A program made the position numbers and the translations under genes. Below, piece after piece: positions 19,247-26,702 of a DNA stretch of 64,000 bases; position 1 is the first letter of the stretch, and the number at the start of each line of letters is the position of its first letter. Below the pieces are notes generated by a model. The model was not told the origin of the DNA. It made no database searches and saw only the letters and a program-made list of their open reading frames with translations. The stretch is taken from assembly GCF_000430995.1 (NCBI RefSeq), contig NZ_HF952018.1:1427610-1491609 (forward strand), read 5' to 3'. This DNA comes from Thermobrachium celere DSM 8682 (GTDB lineage: Bacteria; Bacillota; Clostridia; Clostridiales; Caloramatoraceae).

Positions 19247-19899
19247 TTGACCACTCCTGAATATAATTTAAAAATTACAAAGCCATAGACAATAAAAGCA
19301 ATACCAATCAAGCTCATAATACCTATCATAGCTTTTCCAAAAATACTACTGTTGTTTATTTCTAAACGTTTTATTCCCTTAAGTGCTGCTATATTTAATA
19401 AAACAAACCACAAGAACATTCCTATGATTATAAATATCAAGAACAAATAATAATAAATAGGTTTCATATCACTAAACTTATGTATTAAAGTTCCACTAAT
19501 AGTAAGCCAAAATGAGTGCGTCATAGGGTTTGTAAAGGCAATTATAAATCCTTTAATTAAAGGATTTGAGCTATACCTCTTTTCATTTTTATATTCAGTT
19601 CTACATCCTTTAAAGTCTTGATATGCAAAGAACAAAATTAAAATACCACATATTATAAAAAAGAACCCTTCTGTCCTTTTATTTTCATTAAATAAGTTTA
19701 ATAGACCTATATTTATAAACAATATATCAAAGGCATCTGCTAAAACAGCACCTAAAGCCACCAGCAATCCTTCACTAATACCTGTATTAATTGTCCTTTT
19801 TATAGATTCTATTCCTGCAGGTCCTAATGGAATGGCAAAAACAACACCTGTAAAAAGACCTGTTATAATAGTTCTTATTAAAACAAGTATATTTTTCAT
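19243..19899 (-). CDS. LysE-family amino-acid exporter
   Basis: A membrane protein of the LysE/RhtB translocator family, with about six hydrophobic segments and the motif [20 protein letters not shown]. These proteins export amino acids. The TTG at 19917 opens a longer frame, but ATG 19899 has AAGGGA at the right distance, giving 218 residues. It forms an operon with the TyrR-like activator, so it may export an amino acid sensed by that regulator; the substrate is not known. Confidence 0.85.
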   Translation of the reverse strand: MKNILVLIRTIITGLFTGVVFAIPLGPAGIESIKRTINTGISEGLLVALGAVLADAFDILFINIGLLNLFNENKRTEGFFFIICGILILFFAYQDFKGCRTEYKNEKRYSSNPLIKGFIIAFTNPMTHSFWLTISGTLIHKFSDMKPIYYYLFLIFIIIGMFLWFVLLNIAALKGIKRLEINNSSIFGKAMIGIMSLIGIAFIVYGFVIFKLYSGVVK

Positions 19900-19933
19900 A
19901 TTATCCCTTCTTTGCAAATTTCACTACAATTTT

Positions 19934-19962
19934 ATTATATTTCTAAAATGTTTAAAAAACAA
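19934..19962 (-). promoter_or_regulatory. Promoter of the lysE-tyrR-like operon
   Basis: Minus strand: TTGTTT (19957-19962), 17-base spacer, TATAAT (19934-19939), 35 bases before the lysE ATG. This is a sigma-A type promoter, so the activator itself is not sigma-54 dependent. Confidence 0.65.
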
Positions 19963-19966
19963 ATAT

Positions 19967-20002
19967 AAAAAGTACTGTGAAGTTTCAATCACAGTACTTT
20001 TT
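19967..20002 (-). terminator. Terminator of the C_GCAxxG gene
   Basis: AAAAAGTACTGTGA pairs with TCACAGTACTTTTT over an 8-base loop, with a T tail. Confidence 0.85.
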
Positions 20003-20014
20003 TATGTATCTTAA

Positions 20015-20374
20015 TTACTTATTAACCTCATTTAATAGATCGTCAACAAAATTTATTATTTCATCACATGATACTCCATTTCTTTTAAGAACAAGACAGT
20101 TATCTGTATTGTAATTTTCTTTTACTGCCTTCATAATCTCCTTCATTGGTGCCCTAGCTTCATTTCTTTCAGATGAATCCTTTCTACCCTTTAAATATCC
20201 TAAAACTACAGCTGCTGCTGTTATAGCACCACATGTACTTCCTACAGCCATTCCACCACCAAAGGCACTTCCTAAATTAACAGGGATATCTAAATTAAAC
20301 TTTTCATTTGCAGATTTTATTATTGACTCTGCACAATTGTAACCTTCTCTATGAAAATCAACAGCCTTCTTCAT
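20015..20374 (-). CDS. C_GCAxxG_C_C family redox protein
   Basis: The 119-residue protein carries the family's spaced cysteines: Cys14 in GYNCAES, Cys48 in VGSTCGAITAA, then DNCLVL and NGVSCDEI near the C-terminus. The second motif reads TCGAITAA, the normal GCAxxG variant region. The family is predicted to bind a metal or act in redox chemistry, but no function is established. It is monocistronic, with a good promoter and terminator. Confidence 0.9.
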   Translation of the reverse strand: MKKAVDFHREGYNCAESIIKSANEKFNLDIPVNLGSAFGGGMAVGSTCGAITAAAVVLGYLKGRKDSSERNEARAPMKEIMKAVKENYNTDNCLVLKRNGVSCDEIINFVDDLLNEVNK

Positions 20375-20407
20375 GCTATACCTCCTATATCACTATAATA
20401 CAATATT

Positions 20408-20436
20408 ATGATATAACTAATCTCTAATTTTGTCAA
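20408..20436 (-). promoter_or_regulatory. Promoter of the C_GCAxxG gene
   Basis: Minus strand: TTGACA (20431-20436), 17-base spacer, TATCAT (20408-20413). Confidence 0.75.
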
Positions 20437-20543
20437 ATAAAATCGAATTGGAATTAACTTCTTGTAATCCCTCTATTTTAATAATAAAAAACAATAATAA
20501 AAAATCGATAACCTTAATAACAAACTACGAAAGGAGGACATAA

Positions 20544-22805
20544 ATGAAAAGGGTATTATCGGTATTTATGTCATTTATATTAATCTTTACTTCCCTAAAC
20601 ATTATCCCCTATAAAACAAAGGCCTATACAAATCCATCATACTTTAACAAAATAAGAATAGGCCTAAAGAGTATGGCAAATACAAGTTTAAATATTACAC
20701 TAAACGGGGATTATTTATTTAATAATGAAGTGCTTACATCAGGTTCAACTTATTCCCTAACATTAAATGGCACAAAGATTATTTTTAGAGGACAAGCATA
20801 TGACGAAATTAATCTTTTTCCTTTAAATTATGATTCTGCACTTTTAACCATCCAAAGCGGAACAACAATAAATAAGTATCAGGGTGATTTTAAATTCAAA
20901 ATAATAGAAAATAAAATTTTCCCAATAAATTCACTCTATATCGAAGATTATCTAAAAGGTGTTGTAGGATTTGAAATGTCAGATTACTTCCCAATTGAAG
21001 CATTAAAGGCACAGGCAGTTGCAGCCAGAAACTACACACTTACAAATCTAAATCTATATAAAAATCTTGGGTTTGATTTAAATGATACAATCGAATGTCA
21101 AGTTTATGGTGGTTATAATGATAAACTTAAAAATGTAATCAGAGCAGTAGATGAAACACGTGGACAAGTACAATTATACAACGAAACTCTTGTACAAGCT
21201 TTTTATTCTGCAAGCAATGGAGGGTATACTGAAGCAACTGAAAATGTCTGGTCTACAGCACTACCATATTGTGTTATAAAACAAGATACATTTGATAATG
21301 AAGCATGGAAACCTGAAACTATAACCTATACTTCATCACAACTTAATACTCTATTAAAGCAGAGGGCAGTAATATCTCAAACTGACACATTTATAAAGCT
21401 TGATATAAATAGTATAACTAGATATCCTAGCGGAAGAGTTGCTTCTATAGATGTGATCTACAAAGATATATCTGGAGCAATAAAAAAGATTACACTAACA
21501 AAGTCTAGAACAAGAACTGCATTTTCAGTTCCAAGTTCACTTTATACATTAACCTACAACTCAGCAACAGATAGCTACAGCTTTACAGGTAAAGGAAATG
21601 GACATGGAGTTGGGCTAAGTCAAATTGGAGCAAAAAATCGTGCAAGTGCAGGGCAAACATTTAAAGACATACTAGCATTTTACTATCATGGTAGCTATAC
21701 AACTAGTCTTTTACCAAAAATTACCGAAATCATAACTGATAGAAGTAAAGTAATTATAAATCAGCCTGTAAATGTTACTGTAATATCTAGCGGTGGTTCA
21801 AACACTGGTTATCTATACAAGTATGAAATCTATAACGAAAACAATTTGATATATTCTACAGACTACAGTGATAATAATACGCATATATTTACTCCAAATT
21901 ATGTTGGAGAATATACTATTAAAGCCTATATGAAGGACAAGCTATCAAATTCAAATTATGATGATGTAAAAGAAGCAAAAGTTATGGTATACCCAAATGT
22001 TTTAATTGACTCAATTAATATAAATAAAACAAAGTTATTTACGCAGGATGAAGTAATTATAACACCTGAGACAACTGGTGGAACAGGAAATTATTTATAC
22101 TCTTATAAGATAATAAAGGACCAAAATATAATATCCGAAACACAATATTCTACAGATAATAAATTCAAATTTACTCCTAATGAAAAGGGAGAATATAGGA
22201 TTTTAGTAAATGTGAAGGATATTGAATCTATAAACGAGGTAGATAATTCACAGGAAGTAACATTTGTGGTATTTAACAGACCTTATATCAACAAATTTGA
22301 TGTAACTAGTCCTGCATTTGAAAAAAGAAATGTTGATTTAAAAGTAACAACCAATGAAGGAAGCGATTTAGGTTTAAAATATAAATTTGAAATCTTTAAA
22401 GAAAATGCTTTAATTATTCAATCTGATTTTATGAATAACAATTCAATTTCATTTATTCCACAGCAATTTGGAGAGTACAAAGCAAAAGTTTATATATTAG
22501 ACAATTTAACTGAAAATATTGAAGATGTAAAAGAATTTAGTTTTACAGTTAATGAAGAACCTGTGAAGGTTTCAAAGCTTCCAATATATTGGGGCATGAG
22601 AGGAAATGATGTGGTACAGATTCAATCTGCATTAACATTCCTTGGATACAATATTGGAACTATAGATGGTATATTTGGAAGTAAAACCTATAATGGTGTT
22701 GTTTCATTCCAAAAGAGCGTTGGTCTAAATGCTACAGGAACTGTAGATGCTGCAACACTAAAAGCTCTAAATGATGCTTATATTGAAAAGCTAAGTAAAA
22801 AATAA
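20544..22805 (+). CDS. Secreted SpoIID/LytB-domain protein with peptidoglycan-binding domain
   Basis: A 753-residue exported wall protein. It has a signal peptide (residues 1-28), a SpoIID/LytB domain (about 95-390) with EDYLKGVVGFEMSDYFPIEA, the AVAARNYTL motif, ASNGGYTEATENVW and GNGHGVGLSQIGA, three roughly 100-residue beta repeats (about 395-680, each opening near a conserved ITxDxxKV/INxNKTKL stretch), and a C-terminal PG_binding_1 domain (RGNDVVQIQSALTFLGY). SpoIID proteins are lytic transglycosylases acting on denuded glycan. The repeats and binding domain suggest a vegetative or general wall role rather than strict SpoIID. AAGGAGG precedes the start. Confidence 0.9.
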   Translation: MKRVLSVFMSFILIFTSLNIIPYKTKAYTNPSYFNKIRIGLKSMANTSLNITLNGDYLFNNEVLTSGSTYSLTLNGTKIIFRGQAYDEINLFPLNYDSALLTIQSGTTINKYQGDFKFKIIENKIFPINSLYIEDYLKGVVGFEMSDYFPIEALKAQAVAARNYTLTNLNLYKNLGFDLNDTIECQVYGGYNDKLKNVIRAVDETRGQVQLYNETLVQAFYSASNGGYTEATENVWSTALPYCVIKQDTFDNEAWKPETITYTSSQLNTLLKQRAVISQTDTFIKLDINSITRYPSGRVASIDVIYKDISGAIKKITLTKSRTRTAFSVPSSLYTLTYNSATDSYSFTGKGNGHGVGLSQIGAKNRASAGQTFKDILAFYYHGSYTTSLLPKITEIITDRSKVIINQPVNVTVISSGGSNTGYLYKYEIYNENNLIYSTDYSDNNTHIFTPNYVGEYTIKAYMKDKLSNSNYDDVKEAKVMVYPNVLIDSININKTKLFTQDEVIITPETTGGTGNYLYSYKIIKDQNIISETQYSTDNKFKFTPNEKGEYRILVNVKDIESINEVDNSQEVTFVVFNRPYINKFDVTSPAFEKRNVDLKVTTNEGSDLGLKYKFEIFKENALIIQSDFMNNNSISFIPQQFGEYKAKVYILDNLTENIEDVKEFSFTVNEEPVKVSKLPIYWGMRGNDVVQIQSALTFLGYNIGTIDGIFGSKTYNGVVSFQKSVGLNATGTVDAATLKALNDAYIEKLSKK

Positions 22806-22831
22806 GTGGCTGTAAGGCCACTTATTTTTTA
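22799..22831 (+). terminator. Terminator after the SpoIID-like gene
   Basis: AAATAAGTGGC pairs with GCCACTTATTT and is followed by T residues. It also covers the stop of the converging nhaC gene. Confidence 0.85.
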
Positions 22832-24190
22832 CATTTCATCCATACTTACTTCTTTATCAAAATCCCACGGTGTTCTTTTTATTATTCCGTCTGAAAAAGG
22901 TATAAATATTGATATAATAGTTGAAATAGCCAATAAGTGTATGTACCACACTAAAGGAATTACATCTATAGGTGATACTGTACCTTTAGCAAAGCTAAGT
23001 AATATAAGCATTTGAGCACCATATGGAATTATACCTTGAACAATACACGAAAATATATCTAATATTGATGCACATCTTCGAGGATCAACCTTATATCTCC
23101 TGCTTACTTCCTTTGCAATTGGACCATTAATAATTATAGCTACAGTATTATTAGCTACAGCAGCATCTGTTAAAGAAACTAAAGCTGCTATTCCTATTTC
23201 TGCTGATTTTCTACCTCTAATTAATTTCTGAATCTTTTCCATTAGATACTGTATTCCCCCAGCCTTTGAAGTAAGTTCAGCTAATCCTCCAGTTAACATT
23301 GAAAGTATAAATATATCAATCATTCCTTTAAATCCTTCAAATATCTGCTGGCTAAAGGTTAAAAAAGTTAATTCACCATAATACAATCCAATAACACCAG
23401 AAAACAAGATACCTATAGTTAGCACAACAAACACATTGACTCCAATTAATGACAATATTAAAACCATTAAATAAGGTATTACCTTAATAATATTAAAGTC
23501 ATAAACTTGTATACTTGGCACTGTTTCTGGCCTTCCAAAAATTAAGAGCAATATTATTGTAATAACAGCTGCTGGCAAGGCAATAAATAAGTTTACTCTA
23601 AACTTATCTCTCATTTCACACCCTTGTGTCCTTGTTGCTGCAATTGTTGTATCTGAAATAACTGATAAATTATCTCCAAACATAGCTCCACCTAATAGAG
23701 ATGCTAAGGTCAGTGGCATTGAAAGTCCAGCTTTTTGTGCTAAACCAACTGCAATAGGTCCAAGTGCAACAATAGAGCCTACTGATGTCCCTGTTGCTAA
23801 CGATATAAAACAAGCAATTAAAAATATACCTGCAATAATATAATTAGCTGGTATATATGTCAAACCAAGGTTGACAGTAGAATCAACCCCTCCTATAGCC
23901 TTAGATACTGTAGCAAATGCACCTGCAAGTAAATATATAATACACATGATAATTATATTGGGGTTCCCACAACCTCTTATAAAAGTATCGAATTTTTCAT
24001 TTATACTCCCCCTCAATAGCAAAAATGCAAAAACTATTCCAATAAAGGCTGCTACAGGTGCAGGAAATTGATAAAAGGCCAGCTCAACACCCTTTCTTTG
24101 CAAATATATTCCTATACCAAGGTATATTGATACAAAAATAACAAATGGAATTAAAGCTACCCCTCTACTTGATGCATTTTGTTTATTCAT
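22829..24190 (-). CDS. NhaC-superfamily transporter (TyrR/sigma-54 controlled)
   Basis: This 453-residue, about 11-helix protein belongs to the NhaC Na+/H+ antiporter superfamily, with GAMFGDNLSVISDTTIAATRTQG and the C-terminal DAAVANNTVAIIINGPIAKE. Several members transport amino acids or organic acids rather than acting as plain antiporters. Its -24/-12 promoter and two TyrR-type boxes imply co-regulation with megL, so methionine or an aromatic amino acid is a plausible substrate. That is an inference; the sequence alone only supports the superfamily. Confidence 0.88.
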   Translation of the reverse strand: MNKQNASSRGVALIPFVIFVSIYLGIGIYLQRKGVELAFYQFPAPVAAFIGIVFAFLLLRGSINEKFDTFIRGCGNPNIIIMCIIYLLAGAFATVSKAIGGVDSTVNLGLTYIPANYIIAGIFLIACFISLATGTSVGSIVALGPIAVGLAQKAGLSMPLTLASLLGGAMFGDNLSVISDTTIAATRTQGCEMRDKFRVNLFIALPAAVITIILLLIFGRPETVPSIQVYDFNIIKVIPYLMVLILSLIGVNVFVVLTIGILFSGVIGLYYGELTFLTFSQQIFEGFKGMIDIFILSMLTGGLAELTSKAGGIQYLMEKIQKLIRGRKSAEIGIAALVSLTDAAVANNTVAIIINGPIAKEVSRRYKVDPRRCASILDIFSCIVQGIIPYGAQMLILLSFAKGTVSPIDVIPLVWYIHLLAISTIISIFIPFSDGIIKRTPWDFDKEVSMDEM

Positions 24191-24220
24191 CTAAATCCCC
24201 CCTATTTTTTCTTATACACA

Positions 24221-24236
24221 TGCAAAATGCATACCA
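24221..24236 (-). promoter_or_regulatory. Sigma-54 (-24/-12) promoter of the nhaC gene
   Basis: The minus strand reads TGGTATGCATTTTGCA, with GG and GC exactly 12 bases apart. It is about 31 bases before the ATG, and AGGGGGGAT follows as ribosome site. Confidence 0.82.
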
Positions 24237-24274
24237 TAATTTTTATTACAATTATATTATATTTATGCATCAAT

Positions 24275-24335
24275 TGTAAATAAAAATTTACGAAATATTG
24301 CAAATTTTATTTACAATTGTAATTTTATTTTTACA
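24275..24335. promoter_or_regulatory. Two TyrR-type boxes upstream of the nhaC gene
   Basis: TGTAAA-N6-TTTACG (24275-24292) and TGTAAT-N6-TTTACA (24318-24335) each differ from TGTAAA-N6-TTTACA by one base. They lie about 40-100 bases upstream of the -24 element, mirroring the megL region. Confidence 0.75.
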
Positions 24336-24361
24336 TTTTAGCTTATAATTTCAAAAAACAA

Positions 24362-24386
24362 AAGCGAAGCCCTTCGGCTTCGCTTA
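24362..24386 (-). terminator. Terminator of the APC permease gene
   Basis: AAGCGAAGC and GCTTCGCTT flank a short loop. The following minus-strand sequence is T-rich. Confidence 0.8.
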
Positions 24387-24397
24387 AAATTCATTAA

Positions 24398-25918
24398 TTA
24401 TGCAACCTTTTCTTCCTTCTTAGCAGCTACCTTCTTTTCATAATTTGAGTACATTAGAAGAGCAACTACTGAGAAGAATATTGGTCCTGCAACTGACCAG
24501 AATGTTGTCTTCATATCTCCAGCTAGAGCTGGTTCAAGTACTGTGAAGAAGTTTGCAAATCCAACTGTAAGTGTTACAACTATTGAAGCAAATAGTGCAC
24601 TACCATAGCTCTTGAACACTTCAAATGGCTTGTGGATTTCTGTCTTCTTCTTGAATGGAGCAAATGCACCTGATAGGAACATGTATGGTAGAGTCATCGC
24701 AACGTTTGTCATTGCAACTAGTATGTCGAAGAACTTTGACATTGAATCTCCACCAACTGCAAGTAAAGCTATCATAACTACAACTGTAGCAGCTTGTACC
24801 TTCATAGCGTTTATTGGCATTCCGTCCTTAAGTTCTCCCATCTTTCCTGGCCATAGTTCAGCTGGAGTACCTTCAATTATTTGCTTAAGTGGTGCATATG
24901 TTAGAGTGAAGAATGCTCCCATTAATGCTAAGAACATTGAAAGACCTATAAATCTAGCTATTCCTGCTCCCATTGCCATGCAAGTAGCATCGCTGAATCC
25001 TAGTGCTTTACCTAGCTCTACTCCAAGGTTAGCCATAACTACGTAACCAGCGTTTCCTAAGTGAACACCTTCTTGGTTGATAACCTTTGTCCAGTTAGTG
25101 AATATACCAACTAGTAGTATACCTAATGAATATCCTACTGATATTACAGCTGCTGATATAGCAACTCCTTTTGGGAATGTCTTTTCTGCATTTTCTGTTT
25201 GGTCAACTAGTCCACCAACTACCTCAATTCCACCATAAGCAAAGATTGCGTAAACTATGAAAGCAAGTCCTGCTATAATGTTTCCTGCAAACTTTGGATT
25301 TGGTGATTGAGTGAATGACTTAAGTCCTTCAATTGGTTGAGCAAGTTGTCCTTTGTTTAATACAAGTACTGTTAGAGCTCCTACCCAAAGTAGAATGTTT
25401 AGAGCTGCAACTGCAGTACCACCAAGTGAAGTAATCTTCTTAATCTTTTCAAGACCCTTAGTTGAAATATATGTTACGAATATAATCCATAGAATACCTA
25501 AAACAGCTAGAGTTTGTGGAGCTGTTAGTCCAAATAGTGACCAAGTCTTTGTTGTATCCTTACCAAATATTGCATTTGATAGAGGAATCCATAAACCTTG
25601 TGATACGTTAACCATCCAAATAATGTATGATACGTACCACATGAATGTTCCAACGAAAGCAAACTTAGGTCCTACTGATTTTTCCATCCATGAATAAATT
25701 CCACCCTTTTCATTCTTGAAAGCTGCACCGTATTCAGCCATCATGAATGCAAAAGGAATGAAGAATGTTATTCCTGATAGGATATACCATGGAATAGCTG
25801 CATATCCCATCTTATAGAATGATCTTGGAATGTTGTTAAATCCGTACACTGATGTAAAGATCATAAGAATTAATGATGCCAGTGTAAGTTTTCCTGTTGG
25901 CTTCTTGTTTGATGCCAT
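24398..25918 (-). CDS. APC-family amino-acid permease
   Basis: A 506-residue, 12-helix amino-acid/polyamine/organocation transporter, closest in pattern to glutamate/GABA antiporter-like (GadC/YjeM) members: LILMIFTSVYGFNNIPRSFYKMG at the start and AYGGIEVVGGLVDQTENAEKTFPKG mid-protein. The C-terminus is Lys/Glu-rich. A strong ribosome site (AAGGAGGGGG) and a good promoter suggest high expression. The substrate cannot be assigned from sequence. It is monocistronic. Confidence 0.9.
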   Translation of the reverse strand: MASNKKPTGKLTLASLILMIFTSVYGFNNIPRSFYKMGYAAIPWYILSGITFFIPFAFMMAEYGAAFKNEKGGIYSWMEKSVGPKFAFVGTFMWYVSYIIWMVNVSQGLWIPLSNAIFGKDTTKTWSLFGLTAPQTLAVLGILWIIFVTYISTKGLEKIKKITSLGGTAVAALNILLWVGALTVLVLNKGQLAQPIEGLKSFTQSPNPKFAGNIIAGLAFIVYAIFAYGGIEVVGGLVDQTENAEKTFPKGVAISAAVISVGYSLGILLVGIFTNWTKVINQEGVHLGNAGYVVMANLGVELGKALGFSDATCMAMGAGIARFIGLSMFLALMGAFFTLTYAPLKQIIEGTPAELWPGKMGELKDGMPINAMKVQAATVVVMIALLAVGGDSMSKFFDILVAMTNVAMTLPYMFLSGAFAPFKKKTEIHKPFEVFKSYGSALFASIVVTLTVGFANFFTVLEPALAGDMKTTFWSVAGPIFFSVVALLMYSNYEKKVAAKKEEKVA

Positions 25919-25946
25919 TTATGTCCCCCTCCTTAGGTATTTTTTC

Positions 25947-25965
25947 TTGTGTGTTTGCCACACAA
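25947..25965. promoter_or_regulatory. Inverted repeat at the APC transcription start (possible operator)
   Basis: TTGTGTG-N5-CACACAA lies just downstream of the -10 box, overlapping the predicted start site. It could be a repressor operator or a 5' hairpin. Confidence 0.5.
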
Positions 25966-25970
25966 ATACT

Positions 25971-25998
25971 ATTATACACATTTCGACAGCATATGCAA
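25971..25998 (-). promoter_or_regulatory. Promoter of the APC permease gene
   Basis: Minus strand: TTGCAT (25993-25998), 16-base spacer, TATAAT (25971-25976). Confidence 0.75.
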
Positions 25999-26290
25999 TA
26001 ATTCAATAAAAAGTTTTTATATTTCGAATATTCAATGTATTTTATCTTTTGTTCAAATTCCTGTCGAAAAATTGCATTTGCATACTTCGTTTATACATCA
26101 AAACTACAAAAATGAATAAAATAGCCTATGCTATTCAATTATAAAAAGTTGCTTTAAATATAAAATTTTCTGAATATTAATTAAACAAGTTGCATTTATG
26201 ATTTTTATGCATAATATTTTTCATTATGTTAAAAAAAATTAATATATGGGTTATAGACGTCCCCCCTATACACATGATAGTAAATAAATA
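25999..26290. other. Non-coding gap between the APC permease and hypA
   Basis: AT-rich sequence with no convincing gene, apart from the promoter region of the APC gene at its left and the hypA terminator at its right. GACGTCCCCCC near 26255 is the only GC-rich patch. Confidence 0.6.
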
Positions 26291-26313
26291 AGACCAGCCA
26301 AAATAGCTGGTCT
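26291..26313 (-). terminator. Terminator-like hairpin after hypA
   Basis: AGACCAGC pairs with GCTGGTCT around a 7-base loop, just past the hypA stop. The T tail is interrupted (ATTTATTTATTT). Confidence 0.6.
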
Positions 26314-26314
26314 A

Positions 26315-26656
26315 TCAACAAGCAATTATCTCTTTAATCAGAAACTCTTTGCCACATAATAATTCCCACTTTTCATTTCCACATCTTGGACATATCTTAT
26401 TATTTTGTACAACATTAAAAACTTTACTACATTCCCTACATATCGCATTTGCAGGTAGTACCTCTATTTTTAATTTTGTATTCTCCAGCATTGTACCATC
26501 TATAGCAGCCGGATAACATGCTTCAATATATCTTGGAATGATTGCTGAAAGTTCTCCTATTTGAAGTACCAATGTATCTATTTTAGTTAACCCATTCTTT
26601 TTTGCAAAATCTTCAACATAGTTAACTACTTCTATCATTACACCAAGTTCATGCAT
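26315..26656 (-). CDS. hypA: Hydrogenase nickel-incorporation protein HypA
   Basis: HypA is the zinc and nickel metallochaperone for [NiFe] hydrogenase maturation. The 113-residue protein starts MHE, where His2 is the nickel ligand, and has the two zinc motifs CREC (73-76) and CPRC (89-92). It is the last gene of hypB-flavoprotein-hypA. Its client is presumably the hydrogenase at the left end of the window. Confidence 0.95.
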   Translation of the reverse strand: MHELGVMIEVVNYVEDFAKKNGLTKIDTLVLQIGELSAIIPRYIEACYPAAIDGTMLENTKLKIEVLPANAICRECSKVFNVVQNNKICPRCGNEKWELLCGKEFLIKEIIAC

Positions 26657-26702
26657 AAAAACACCTCTTTTGAATAAAACTTATAACACCTTTAAAACTT
26701 AT

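Noticed and set aside
24612..25046. 144-codon plus-strand frame inside the APC permease
   Set aside because: It is an antisense shadow of a well-supported membrane transporter gene.
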